Source: Taudactylus pleione (lineage: Eukaryota; Chordata; Amphibia; Anura; Myobatrachidae). From it: 64,000 nt of DNA. This document shows positions 1 through 11,356 of the stretch, piece by piece. The position numbers were made by a program, and so were the translations under genes. How positions within the stretch are numbered: position 1 is the first letter of the stretch; each line of letters begins with the position of its first letter. Under the pieces are notes generated by a model, which saw nothing but the letters and a program-made list of their open reading frames with translations, had not been told where the DNA came from and made no database searches. Location of the stretch: NCBI GenBank assembly GCA_031769625.1, contig JAUIMM010000519.1, positions 2,351,501-2,415,500 on the forward strand. Reading direction: 5' to 3'.

Positions 1-1727
1 GTGCAAATTATTTTGCAGGTTATTCATTTTGATCGTAAATGATATAGTATTTGCCTACTTAGCTGACATGCAGGATTAAATGAATGGTGATTAGTATATA
101 GAAAGCATTATAAATGAAAAATTATATAGTCTCTCTATTCCTAAATTTTTATGATATAACATGGTATATAAGAAGGCTATGATTCACTAATAAATCAGTT
201 ATTGAGGAGAGATAGAGGCAGAGACAGCTGGGCCAATGACAGCAGATGCCCTGCAGCAACACTCAGAGGCGGCCTGGGCCCCATAGCAGCCCCATGCTCT
301 GTGCCTACTGTCTGAGATCTGCTGCAAAATTGGACAGGTGCGTAGGCATATACTGGGTGTTGAATCTGCGTCCAGGACTCCAGTAGGCTTGTGTCAACAG
401 TCTGGTCTGGAGTTGGATCCTCAGAGGATTGGACAAGTGTGTATCCATCTTAAGTCATGCAGCATCATATCATATGAATAATATGGTTTATCCATTGTTT
501 CTAAATTAAAAACTGCAGATAAAATCGAGGGATGTGTCTGAAGGGGTAATGGTGATAGGCCAAAATTTGTTATAAAGTCCTTACCTGAAGATGTTATTCA
601 GATTCATTTTTTGAAGATGTTGCTGTTCAGGAGCTTATTGGAAGATATAATCCAAATTCATAAAGGTTCTCGCTATCCACAGATGCCTAAATAAAGCAGG
701 AACTACTCAGAGAGTATCAATGTAGGACCACAAAATGGCTGCCAGTAGCTGGGCATCCTTTATATAGGGCTGTGATCTGCATTGTGACATCACAATGCAT
801 ACAGGCAGCAGCTAGAGATGGCTGTAGCTTGGATCAGCTCTGGGCCCTGCAGCAGCTCTCTAGTGAGAATAGAAAACCCAAGGCTAAGGAGATGGCTGTG
901 TAGTGCATGGAGAGGGAGGCACCCCAGAGGCAGGCACAAAGATGCTCTCTGTATGTCTGTCAAGTTGGCTGTTTGCTAAAACCACTTACATTTGTATTGG
1001 GTCACCTATTTCGGGTCTCAAGTAACAAATATAGAGACACCATCATGGTGGCATAGCTGTGGGATGAATTTCCCCCATATTGATACATGTCTGTGTTCAT
1101 GAGGAACTTATACCAGGCTATCACTCAGTAAACTATGTTTTTAGCTATTATTTTGTGTGTAAAATAAACATTACAGGCAAGTATCGTACATATATGAACA
1201 GGAACAGCGATATTCCATTATAATGTATATATTACCTACAAACCTAGCCAGGAACCAGCTAATTATGTTGATTCAATAATAAATATAATTACAGTAGCTA
1301 GTCTCCCATCTTTGACTATACATGTAACTGCTTGAGTTATATATACTATTTAGCATTATGTTACCATACCCCCTCAGTTTACGGTCACACCCAGGTTTTG
1401 CATACTTGACCCAGGAAATATTGGGGCAATTAATTATAAGTAGCTGGCTAACTCAAATTATAGTTCTGGTAAAGATTTGTAATATAGGTGTTGGCCTGGT
1501 ACATAGGCACTGTTCATTCCAATTATATGCTGCCCACCTTAGAAGGAAAAAATATTATATTTTTATATAGCATACATGTTTTATAATACATATATAAAGG
1601 AATTCTAATGGGTTTAAGGCATTGTTTTTTTCTTGTTCAACCACACTAGTCAGGGCCCAGGGAATAGGATTTGGGCCTTATCGCCAGCAACAAGGCTTGT
1701 TATATCATTGTCCCATACATCAGAGTT
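1..1727. other. Left flank, no gene recognised
   Basis: No open frame here resembles a known protein. Around 640-960 there is a CpG-poor, moderately GC-rich stretch with a TATA-like word near 760 that could be an old repeat end, but I cannot assign it. The rest is AT-rich and unremarkable. Confidence 0.4.
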
Positions 1728-1875
1728 TCCCAAACTCCGCCATTACTGTCCATGTTTTAAGGATATCCATTTTTGAGCATAAGTGACTTAATTAGTACCT
1801 CAGTCAATTTAATTTAACCATCTGGACTCAAACATGGATATCCTTAAAACCTGGACTGTAATGGGTGAGTTTGGT
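1728..1875. mobile_element. Palindromic MITE (hAT-like), short
   Basis: The left arm, from tcccaaactccgccattac through ggatatccat, is the reverse complement of the right arm, which runs from atggatatcc to gggtgagtttgg. The arms are about 40 bp with a few mismatches and enclose an AT-rich loop. The design, and the words 'ggatatcc' and 'ccttaaaacctg', recur in the hairpin at 60451-60630, so this is a family and not a chance palindrome. There is no coding capacity. Confidence 0.6.
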
Positions 1876-2060
1876 TATCTCTGCCATACATGAAATATAG
1901 TTTTACCAGTGATACCCCCACTGGTAGTATGGGTGGAAATAATAGAGCAAAAGTGACTGAAGAATTAATGCTTAAAGTATTTCATTTTAAAAATCAAATA
2001 TGTTTATTAACACTTTCCATATTAGTGGAACTGTATTCACAAATCTTCTACAAACACTTA

Positions 2061-2133
2061 CATGCAAGGCTACTATAATGCACTTGGACTTAAATGCAAG
2101 GCTACTGTAATGCACCTGGACTTAAATGCTACT
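2061..2133 (+). repeat. Isolated monomers of the 32-bp satellite
   Basis: About 2.3 units of the same 32-bp monomer that forms the large array at 15650-21415 (core: gcaaggctactataatgcac) lie here, on the far side of the PLE complex. They end abruptly in unrelated sequence about 220 bp before the PLE left end. Either the satellite was present before the PLE complex arrived, or the right array and this patch share an origin through rearrangement. Confidence 0.85.
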
Positions 2134-3026
2134 AGAGCAAACTGAATCACCTGAGGTTAGTCAAATCAGACGTCCTCAGCTAATACCTGGCCCTCAAAAG
2201 AACACAGTTATATTAATATTTGTATATTGTAAAAAAAATTATAATAATATAATAATAACAATATAAATCTAGATTTTGTTTTAAATTTATCACAGTTCAC
2301 AGTGCTGCAAAGCCTAAATGTCAGTTGCTATTATGACATAAAAAGCTACAACCATGTGAAGAAAGATAAGCTGCACTACTGTGGCTGTGTAATAGCAAGT
2401 ACTTGATTAATCAGAAATCACATTAGCCTCTCTGAATCAAAAGTAACTAATAACATTTATTGGACATACAATAAGACAAAATTCATAAAATGTAACTCTT
2501 GTATGAGTAAATATCACAGTGATACAGTTGTTGCAACAACTCATATGGCCATTTAAAATGTATCCATTTAATAGATCATTACCCAATAAGGGATTTTAGT
2601 CTAGATTTGGGTTTAAAAATAAAAGTTCAAATGCTCACCATTTTCCACATACAAATGCTTTGAATAACGGGAAAATACTTGATGTAAATTGGTATCCAGC
2701 TGGCACTTGTAGTACGCCGGAGTTTGCTGATGGAAATAGCACTGGAGGTAATAGAGAAATCCGCAAGGCTGCGTTGCACTCAACAATGGATGTGCCGTGA
2801 AATAACCACTTGGCATATGAAGCGGAGTGGCGGCTGTGCTGAGGCCAGTGTCCGTCCGACACCGCGGTCTGTGTAACAATCTCCTAGTGCCAACGGCAGT
2901 GTAAAGCAGCACTGCACTATGTCCTGGCTGCCGGTTTCTGATGCTCCGGTCTGGTTAGGAGCTCCCACGTGGATGGTGGTGGCAAATAGCAAGGTGTGCT
3001 GAGAGTTGCTGAACATTGATCACATT

Positions 3027-3084
3027 GTTAACCCCTTCAACACGTTTCGCTCTCCAGTTGGAGCTTTTTCAAGATGGGGCATTC
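3027..3084 (-). ncRNA. Hammerhead-like motif in PLE A 3' region (minus copy), degenerate
   Basis: On the minus strand the order is ccccatc, ttgaaaaa, gctc...gagc, gaaac, gtgtt, gaagggg. This fits a type I hammerhead: a stem II hairpin followed by GAAA, a two-base-pair stem III (AC/GU), and stem I pairing GAAGGGG with CCCCAUC in six of seven positions. The first core box reads UUGAAAAA in place of CUGANGA, losing C3 and G8, so self-cleavage is not expected. PLEs are known to carry hammerheads in their pseudo-LTRs, which supports the reading. Confidence 0.5.
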
Positions 3085-3815
3085 ACTCCATATCCTACCT
3101 TTAAATAGGGTTCTAAATTAAGCAAATAAAATCAGCTGGATTTTAATCGTTTCAATTACCTTTTATACTGATTCAGAAAGGCTCTTGGCTAATAATATAT
3201 CTAATTTTAACCTTTATTTATATACCATTCACAAATTATACCAATCATAAATGAAAATAAAATTAAATAATATAATAAAAAATAATAATAATAAATCATT
3301 AAATAATGACTAATGTAAAAAATATTAAAAATATAGCACCATTTGTTGATACTCATACACTTGCATAGATACATATACATATAGATAAATACAGTTCACC
3401 TGCATAATAAAAATATGTGATCCCACATGTTGATCATCTGACTTGAAATATCTATAACTAAATTGGCAAAACTACTATTAAACATATATATCTTACAATT
3501 CTAATCTAACTTTCTCCAATTAATGCCAATAATATCATTGATATTCTCCATCATTCCTATATACATATGTACACACATAAAAGTCCATGTATATACATAG
3601 ACACTTTATATATGCACCTATACAGACATGTAAATACCTATTTTTCATCCAATCATTATTTTAATTTTAATTTTTCAGTTTTGATTGTTCTTTTCACTGT
3701 ACAGATAGAAATTTCCCATTCTATCGTTCAATCAATCCTACCCTTTTACTTCTTTTCTCATAGAGTACTAATTGTATCACATTTTATCTTTATCTCTTTT
3801 CACACATAAACATAT

Positions 3816-3816
3816 C

Positions 3817-3843
<27 letters not shown>
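3816..3843. repeat. (TA)n microsatellite
   Basis: About 14 TA repeats inside the 3' region of the minus-strand family A copy. The equivalent place in the plus copy (about 14170-14180) has only a short AT run, so the repeat expanded after the copies diverged or contracted in one of them. Confidence 0.9.
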
Positions 3844-3847
<4 letters not shown>

Positions 3848-4315
3848 ATTCTTTTTGTATATCAATAATTATATTTCAACATACAAAACCTAACCTAATC
3901 CCTACAAAACATATATTCACGTGGATAAATTTGCAATATCCCCAATTAACATTCTTCATTTTTTCTTTGGAATTTCCACCTAGAGAAATACACTGTACTT
4001 CAAACTACAACAAGTGACATCCTATCCTATTAACATGTATCTATTTAGTTAATATAGTTAAATCTTAAAGATTGTAAATTTATTTATAAAATTGATGTAT
4101 TAGATATCACAACAATTCAGAATCCAAAATATCAAAGATGTTAATAAAGTAGACCTATAAGGATATAAAGTGTACAGCGACAGTCGTCCGCTTGTATCAC
4201 TCTACCTCCCTAGGTCCCTATAGACTGAGGTATTCCACTGTACATTGGGTACATGTAAACCCCAAAGAACTCCAAAATGATCTTATATGGCTTGTGAAAC
4301 AACCGTGACAGTTAA

Positions 4316-4822
4316 CTAATCCAAACACGTGTGTTCTAAAGCTACATTTAGACCCTTCGGATGGAGTGTGTCCAATTTGAGAATCCAAAAGGATTCCCTT
4401 AAACACAGTTTCTTGAACCTATCTCCTCCTCTTCTGGTTCCTTCAAAGTGTTCAACCACTGTTAGTTTAAGTCCTGATGGATCACTTCCATGTATCAAAG
4501 AAAAATGTCTAGACACACTGTGACTCTGTAATCTATTCATAACATTATGTCTATGTTCTCTAAATCTGGCCTTAATGGCCCTAGTGGTTCTTCCCACGTA
4601 TTGTAAAGCACATAGGCATTCGAGAAAATAGACGCAATATATCAGTTCACAGTTGAGAAACTGTGCAATGGGGTAGACCTGTGCAGTGGAACTGGACACT
4701 ATCTGGTTGTACCTATTTGATATATATCTGCAAGTAAGACATACCTGCCTATTACATTTATAACATCCCAATGGTCTAGATGGGAGCCAGGATTCCTCTT
4801 TAATATTGACTATTGGTCTCAA
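4316..4822 (-). pseudogene. PLE family A GIY-YIG endonuclease domain (minus copy)
   Basis: A 168-residue open stretch carries the C-terminal endonuclease of the element. It opens with the linker, then a Cys-pair segment CYKCNRQVCLTCRY (about residues 20-33), the GIY-like strand LIYCVYFLEC (about 61-70), the YIG-like YVGRTTRAIKARFREH (about 76-91) with the conserved Arg, and the distal LRESFWI box with the conserved Glu (about 142-148). It ends at a natural-looking stop after HTCLD. These features match the PLE endonuclease, which is thought to nick target DNA for reverse transcription. The domain is intact by eye, but it follows a broken RT, so it is marked pseudogene. It probably belongs to the Neptune/Poseidon group; a tree would be needed to say which. 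Confidence 0.85.
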
Positions 4823-4947
4823 TTTGCTGGGGGCCAGAATATTCTTTATATTTTGATTCTTTTTAAATATGATATTCTGATTTTCTTGAATACACTGTCC
4901 TAATATTGGACATATTTTAGAATATTTTAGTTGGCTTTAATTATCTT

Positions 4948-6043
4948 TTATATTTGGCCAGAATTCTTATTATATTTAGAGATAAAAGGAATAAAATTAT
5001 TTTCTCTGGACTTTGAGGTTTTTATATTTGTTGTACTACTCTCAGCTATCTGGAGATCATCTCTATTATGTTGTTTGGGGCCCTGTACTCTCAATAATTG
5101 TGATCTAGAGAGGGACATTGCATAGATTTTAGCTTCTTCTAAGAGATTTTTTGGGTAGCCTCTTCTTTCAAAATCTTTCAACATTACTTCCATCTGTTTA
5201 TGAAACTCATCTTCTCTTTCACAATTGAGCTTCAATCTTAAAAGTTGGTTCTCTGGTATATTGGCTACCCATGGCTTATAATGACTGCTTGTATAGTGAA
5301 GATAGCTGCCCACTCCTACATTTTTGATGTGATTGGATGCTATCACAGTGTTGTCTTCTCCTATGGTGAATGAAACATCCAGGAAGTTAGTTTGTTTTAG
5401 ATCGAAAGAATGTGTCAATTTCAAATTAAAAGTGTTGGTGTTTTAATATTCCACAAACTTAAGTGCTAAATCACCACCCCCATTCCAATTAATAAACAAA
5501 TCTTCTATATACTGGCCATAGAGGACCAGGTTCTCTCCATATGGGCCACTCCAGAGGTATTCATCCTCAAAGCAACCCATATAGAGATTTGCAAAACTGG
5601 GAATGAACCTGGTCCCCATGACTGTCCCAAGTTCCTGTATATAATAAGTGGATTCAAACTAAAAATAATTATGTGTCAAAATAAATAAGATCGTGTCAAG
5701 TACAAGGTCACGTCATCCACTGCTCAGAGTATTATCCTGTTCCAAATAATATTTAGTTGCCTCTATACCTCTCTCATGAGGTATATGGTTGTAGAGGGCT
5801 TGGGCATTCAGGGTGAGAAAATCCCACCCTGGTGTCCACTCCAAATTCAAAATGTTTTGCAAGATATGTCCTGTATCTTTAATATAAGATCTGAGGTTGA
5901 CCACGTGACCTTGTAAATGAACATCTACAAAATGTGACAAATTAGAAGTTAAAGACCCTATACCAGAAATAATAGGGCTCCTAGGAGGTGCTACCAGTGT
6001 TTTGTGCCATTATGCACCCAGTAAGGAACCAAATATATTTGAC
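4948..6043 (-). pseudogene. PLE family A reverse transcriptase, broken (minus copy)
   Basis: Translation on the minus strand gives a fingers motif (PPRSPIISGIGSLTSNLS) near 6000-5945. The palm follows ('FLTLNAQALYNHIPHERGIEA' in place of the usual D-x-x-x-LY), then LGTVMGTRFIPSFANLYMG and a degraded catalytic box reading YIED at about 5517, where the plus copy has YIDD. The thumb and connector run to 4948. At least one frame is interrupted: an in-frame stop lies near 5445 (VEY*NTNTF) and another between the 5713 and 5690 segments. The catalytic Asp change and the stops make this a dead copy. The family call rests on RT motif order plus the adjoining GIY-YIG domain, the combination that defines endonuclease-bearing PLEs. 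Confidence 0.85.
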
Positions 6044-7185
6044 ACATAATTATTTTTTGTTTGAATCCACTTATTATTTACAGGCACTTGGGACGGCCAT
6101 GGGGACCAGGATCGCACCCAGTTTCGCAAATCTCTATATGGGTCACTTTGAGGATGAATTCCTCTGGGGTGGCCCATATGGAGAGAACCTGGTCCTCTAT
6201 GGTCGGTATATAGATGATTTGTTTATTAATTGGAATGGGGGTGGTGATTTAGCACTTAAGTTTGTGGAATATTTAAACACCAACACTTTTAATTTGAAAT
6301 TTACACATTCTTTCGATCTAAAACAAACTAACTTCCTGGACGTTTCATTCACCATAGGAGAAGACAACACTGTGATAGCATCCAATCACATCAAAAATGT
6401 AGGCGTGGGCAACTATCTTCACTATACAAGCAGTCATTATAAGCCATGGGTAGCCAATATACCAGAGAACCAACTTTTAAGATTGAAGCGCAATTGTGAA
6501 AGAGAAGATGAGTTTCATAAACAGATGGAAGTAATGTTGAAAGATTTTGAAAGAAGAGGCTACCCAAAAAATCTCTTAGAAGAAGCTAAAATCTATGCAA
6601 TGTCCCTCTCTAGATCACAATTATTGGGAGTACAGAGCCCCAAACAACATAATAGAGATGATCTCCAGATAGATGAGAGTAGTACAACAAATATAAAAAC
6701 TTCAAAGTCCAGAGAAAAGTATTTTATTCCTTTTATCTCTAAATATAACAAGAAATCTGGCCAAATATAAAAGATAATTAAAGCCAACTATAATTCTAAA
6801 ACAGGATTCAATATTAGGACAGTGTATTCAAGAAAATCTGAATATCATATTTAAAAAGAATCAAAATATAAAAAATATTGTGGCCCCCAGCAAATTGAGA
6901 CCAATAGTCAATATTAAAGAGGAATCCTAGCTCCCATCTAGACCATTGGGATGTTATAAATGTAATAGGGGGGTATGTCTTACTTGCAGATATATATCAA
7001 ATAGGTGCACCCAGATAGTGTCCAGTTCCACTGCACAGGTCTACCCCATTGCACAGTTTCTCAACTGTGAGTTGATATATTGCATCTATGTTCTCGAATG
7101 CCCATGTGCTTTACAATACGTGAGTAAAACCACCAGGGCCATTAAGGTCACATTTAGAGAAGATAGATGCAATGTTATGAATAGA
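6044..7185 (+). pseudogene. PLE family A RT and first half of GIY-YIG (plus copy)
   Basis: An open frame covers RT palm to connector. LGTAMGTRIAPSFANLYMG lies at about 6087-6143 and the catalytic YIDD at 6207-6218 is intact, followed by DLFINWNGGG and the thumb region to a stop at 6770. The linker continues in another frame with an in-frame TAG (KEES*LPS) near 6930, then CYKCNRGVCLTCRY, LIYCIYVLEC and YVSKTTRAIKVTFRED. The YIG glycine is serine here and the conserved RFREH has become TFRED, so the endonuclease was decaying before or after the split. The reading stops at NVMNR, exactly where family B enters. RT N-terminal fingers are missing. An apparent Met at 5988 lies upstream of the homologous region and is not a real start. 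Confidence 0.85.
7171..7185. repeat. Target site duplication of family B, left copy
   Basis: aatgttatgaataga, identical to 13469-13483. It is part of the family A GIY-YIG frame (NVMNR). The final a is also the first base of the element side, so the duplication is 14 or 15 bp. Confidence 0.85.
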
Positions 7186-8756
7186 AAGTGGTGCATTCTA
7201 GGACAAACTTGATGTACTGTGATCTGTATTATTTACGTATCTTTTATGCTTATGATAATTTCTGTAATTATCTTAATCATAGATCTATAGATCCATCTCT
7301 TGATCTGAAAAAAAGTCCCAATTTATAATCTGTAGGCAGGGTGTTTTTAAAATATGTCCATTTGGTGTAAATACCGGTCTTTCATTGGATAATGTTTATA
7401 AATATATCCAAGAATCAGTTCTGAAATTCTTATAGAAAATAGGGGGAAATATGTTCATAAATAATTCCTGGGTATTGTATTCTGTGATGTCTGTAGGATG
7501 GGTGTTCTGATAATGGTAGCAGCGTCATCTTCTTCGTGGTCCTCTCCACCTCTAATGTAATATATATGCACAGTTTCAGGGACTTGAGTGAACACAATCA
7601 TGCAGGATAGGTAAGTAATGTAAGTACTTACCAAATGATGCACTTCGTTTCCTGCTGGTACTCCCAGTCCCGATGCTTGTAGATGTAGAGGTGAGGAATT
7701 ATGTACTATAAAGGATGGTACTATAGACTCCAGTCTAATACAACTATTTTATTAGGTGTGGACAACGTGACTCACCAGAGTCCTACTGCTTAAAAACATC
7801 CATCACATTAATAGTCAAAAAATAAATAAAAAAATGAAAGGTAATAAAAAATACAATGGTGCATACATGCACATATAGTCTTATATATAGCCGTGTAAGT
7901 AGGGGGCATGTCCCAATGTGTTTCATCCAGTTGTGGACTTTATCAAGGGTGCCCACCCTTCTCCATGTTGCTCTTTATATAAGGTGTTTAATTTACCTTT
8001 GAAACGGCTGCCGGTGTCCGTGTTACCCGCATTTCCGGGTGTATGGGTGCATCATGTGATGGTCATAATCCTCTCACTAGAGTGTGTGGGGCAGTCTTCA
8101 TATTACTACTGCGCATGTGCCGTCCTCGTCGGCCATCTTGGCAGTGATTACAAAATGTCTCTTGCGAAGTGTACAGTACCTTGCGGAAGCTATCTTTTTT
8201 GGTTTAAATTATTCCATTGACTAGGAAAATGTCTCCTAATAGCGGGCGGCCATCTTTACAGTTGTTGTAAATGTCCACTCCTATGCCCCCCGTATGTGGC
8301 ATCAATTATACCTATTTCAATAGCAGGTATTGTGTTTATAGCTCTGAAGGAGTGTAGATTAATCTTGGCATCCATGATGTACTTAGATGTTACTAAACTG
8401 TTGCCTTCACATATTCTTTAAATGCAGGTGGCCATCTTTATGGTTATACACCCTATATGACACTTAGACTATTGTATATCTAGGGTCTCTATATTGATCA
8501 TCCTATTGTTAATAGGAGATTCCCTGTAGGCATTCATTTTATTAATCTGTTTGTAATGTACTAGAATATTAATACTTTTATACATCAGGAAAATAATGAT
8601 ATTTCTATTTGTTTCATAACCAATTAGTTGTATCCTATAAGTATATTGGTGTAAGCCCACTTGGTCTCTACCCATTAGCATGTGATATAAACTCCCAAAT
8701 ATGTATACTCCTCAAATATATATATTCATGATCTATCCACAATAGCCCAATTTTTT
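7186..8756 (-). other. Family B 3' region / pseudo-LTR
   Basis: Non-coding stretch downstream (minus sense) of the GIY-YIG stop. Its terminal 250 bp (7186-7440) recur in the same orientation at 12317-12570. Its terminal 700 bp (7186-7890) recur inverted at 12656-13375. It contains the hammerhead-like motif at 7901-7959. This reuse of the terminal segment is what identifies it as the pseudo-LTR. Confidence 0.7.
7901..7959 (-). ncRNA. Hammerhead-like motif in PLE B 3' region, degenerate
   Basis: Minus strand: gggcaccc, ttgataaa, gtcc-acaac-tggat, gaaac, acatt, gggacatgccc. The order of boxes matches the family A motif, with different stem sequences. Stem II (GUCC/GGAU) and a split stem I (GGG/CCC, then an internal loop, then CCC/GGG) can form. 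The core box lacks C3 and G8, so activity is unlikely. Shared architecture with different sequence suggests a once-functional RNA. Confidence 0.45.
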
Positions 8757-9429
8757 TCGGGGGGTTGCATTGAAAATGTATGGATCTATATTCAAACCAT
8801 CTGGGGCAAGGGTGTGTAGATTAAAAATCCATCTACTCTCTATCTTATCTATCTTCAAATTATGATCCCCTCCTCTCCAGTTTGGTACAACCTGATCTAT
8901 TGCCATAAATTTTAACCCTTTTGCGTTGTTTGATGTTCCTTTTTAAAATGTTCTGACACTGTGTTGCTCAAATCCTCTTTTGATATTGCCAATATGCTCT
9001 CCAATTCTTACTTTTAGACTCCTCGTTGTGTTCCCTACATACTGTAGATTGCATGGACATTCCAGAACATAAATAATATTTTCGCTGTCACAAGTTAGTT
9101 TTATTGCTAGTTATGCTGTCCACTGGAGTGGTGCTTCGATAACCCTGGTTCTTGCATTGCTGACAGCGGCCGCAATAGAAGAAACCTGTCTTTACTGTTG
9201 TGCCACTTATTGTGGACTGTTTCACAGAACAGTTGTTTTTTAAATGGTTTCTAACCAACTTCTTTTTAAGGTCTGGTGCCTTCCTGTATACTATATTGGG
9301 TTTGTCAGGTAGGATATTTGTTAAATTATTGTCCAGATGTAGAATGGACCAATGTTTCTTAAGTATATTTTTGACTTTGGGGGCTGAGTTGTTGTAGTTG
9401 GTGATAAAGTATATTTTGCTATTGGCCAT
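8757..9429 (-). pseudogene. PLE family B linker and GIY-YIG endonuclease, frameshifted
   Basis: MANSKIYFITNYNNSAPKVKN is followed by the connector YRKAPDLKKKLVRNHL and a Cys cluster CGRCQQC near 9175-9154. Then comes ENIIYVLECPCNLQYVGN (about 9080-9040) and RSLKVRIGEHIGNIKRGFEQ, the GIY-YIG core with its conserved Arg. A frameshift near 8955 breaks the frame after EQHSV. The distal part is in other frames: VVPNWRGGDHNLKIDKIESRWIFNLHTLAPDGLNIDPY, containing the conserved Glu box (IESRWIF). The domain is complete apart from at least two frameshifts and one stop. The AT-rich thermal history of the copy, not selection, seems to explain the damage. Confidence 0.8.
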
Positions 9430-9459
9430 CTCTACCTTTTTTGTTCTTCTCTTTATAAG

Positions 9460-11356
9460 TCAATAATTTTTCCCTAGGTCTTTTTTTATATTCTCATAGA
9501 CCTCCTCTACTTGTGTTTCATCATAATGTTTCTCTTTAAATTGGGCCATTAATTTCTGTCCCTGTCTTTCGTAGTCTCTAATGGTTGAGCAGTTCCTACA
9601 GATTTGTGTGAATTGACTTAATGGAATACTGCGAATCCAACTGGGATGGTGATTACTCTTTGCAAGGATATAACTATTTAGATCAACTTTTTTGTAGTGT
9701 AATCTTGATTGGATTTGTGAATTATTAATGTATACTTCTAAATCAAGAAATTCTACTTTCTCTCTATCATATTCAGTACTGAAGATTAGATTTTGATCGT
9801 TCAAATTGATTATTTGTGTAAAATCCCTCAATGATATTTTGTCTCCCTGCCATATAAACAGTACGTCATCAATATAGCGTCTCCTTAGGACCAAGTTTGC
9901 ACCAAGCTCACACCTGCCCCAAATGTTCCTGATCTCCCAGAGACTCATGAACAGGTTTGCGTAACTTTGTGCAAACTTGGTCCCCATTGCAGTGCCCCAG
10001 CATTGTAAGTAGAAATTTTCCTCATACCACATGTAATTGTGGGTAAGTATAAATTTGATGCCTTGTAGTATAAAATTGGCCTGTGTTGTGTCAAGTTCAC
10101 GGTCCTGTTCTAGAGAGTATCTAACACTCTCTAAACCTTGTTTATGGTCGATCAATGCGTACAAAGATGTTATGTCGCTAGTTGCTAACCAGTAATCTTC
10201 CTTCCATTGTATGTCCTGTAATATATGAAGGATCTGAGTAGTATGCCTAACATAGGATTTTTGCTGCTTTACATATTTTTGCAAGAAATGGTCAATATAT
10301 TCCGACAGTGCTGATGTCAATGAGTTAATCCCTGAAGTAATCAGTTTTCCTGGGGGGTTGGTAATGCTTTTATGAACCTTAGGCAGGTAATAAAATACAG
10401 GGATGACAGGTTGTTTGGTGCTGATTCATTCAAATTCATGTTTATCTAAAATCCCTGACAACTTGCCCTCTTGTAATATGATATCTAGTTCTTTTTGGAA
10501 CTTCTGTGTGGGATCTCCTTTTAATTTCAATATGTGCCTGTACCATTAAGAATATTCTGTGCCTCTTTCTTGTAGTCCTCTTTGTTCAATATCACAATAC
10601 CCCCCCCTTTGTCTGCGGGTTTAACCACTATCGTTGTATCTTTCTCTAGTTCTTGTAATACAATTTCCTCTTCTTTTGTCATATTGTCTTGTGTCCCTAT
10701 TATTTTATTGTTCAATTTTCGTATGTCTTGTACAACTGCTTTTTCAAATGTTTGGACGAAACCACCTTTTAGATGGTTCGAATTAGATTTGGATTGTGGT
10801 CTTAATTTTGTATGCTGGTATTTGTCCGTTTGATAATTATTAATGATAGATATATTATTGTCCATAAAATATTTCTTAATGGCTAATTTCCTTGTAAATT
10901 GTTTGACATCTAAGTATGTTTCAAACTTGTCCAACTGGTTTTTAGGAGCAAACTTAAGTCCTTTATTCAGTAGTGTAGTTTGTGATGGTGTTAATTTTTT
11001 ACTACTGAGGTTAAATATCTCTATTGGTTGTGGGTTGGTAGGGGTTTCTCTAGCTCTATTTTGCTTTTTTTCCCCTCCCCTGCATCCCCTTCTGTACCTT
11101 CTAGTTTCCTTTTCTTTGGTGTAGTAGTTTTTTGTTCCAGTGTGTGTATGCTTGTCCCTAGTTCTAAAAAATGATCCAACCATCTTGTAGCTGTATTGAG
11201 GTCTTCTTGCACTGATGTGAATAGGGTTTGTGTTGTATTTTTAGTGTTTGTTTCTGAAATTCTACGGTCAAGTATTGTTGAATCATCCTTATGGTTATCA
11301 GTATCTATTATGGTGTTACCGATCACAAGATCCCTCCAACCCTGTTCAACGAGCAT
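9460..11356 (-). pseudogene. PLE family B reverse transcriptase, broken
   Basis: Three frames join into one protein. The first is 11356-11021, with a basic TPKKRKLEG stretch. A frameshift near 11040 leads into the second, ending at 10527: SSKKLTPSQTTLLNKGLKFAP, then VKPADKGGGIVILNKEDY, the PLE N-terminal RT motif. A spacer with a TGA near 10427 leads into the third, 10410-9460. That one holds YLPKVHKSITNPPGK..SGINSLT, TSDITSLYALIDH, CWGTAMGTKFAQSYANLF, RRRYIDDVLFIW (YIDD at 9876-9865) and the thumb. All core RT motifs are present and the YIDD is intact, but at least one frameshift and one stop break the frame. The RT would be about 600 residues, in line with PLEs. It is clearly divergent from family A. 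Confidence 0.85.

Larger units (their letters stand above)
2357..6043 (-). mobile_element. Penelope-like element, family A, 5'-truncated minus copy
   Basis: Read on the minus strand, this copy starts inside the reverse transcriptase fingers at about 6043. It continues through the RT palm, a linker, a Cys-rich segment and a GIY-YIG endonuclease, then a roughly 1.95-kb non-coding 3' region ending at 2357. The same sequence, in reverse complement, runs from about 6044 to 15649 once the family B insertion is removed. The two are therefore a head-to-head inverted pair with 3' ends outward. The 3' region contains an AT microsatellite and a hammerhead-like motif. Head-to-head and truncated arrangements are known for PLEs. 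I see no convincing target duplication around the pair. Confidence 0.85.

Noticed and set aside
2613..2912. Small open frame conserved in both PLE A arms (also at 15127-15393)
   Set aside because: It lies in the non-coding 3' region; the two copies match because the DNA is nearly identical, and two overlapping frames are equally kept.
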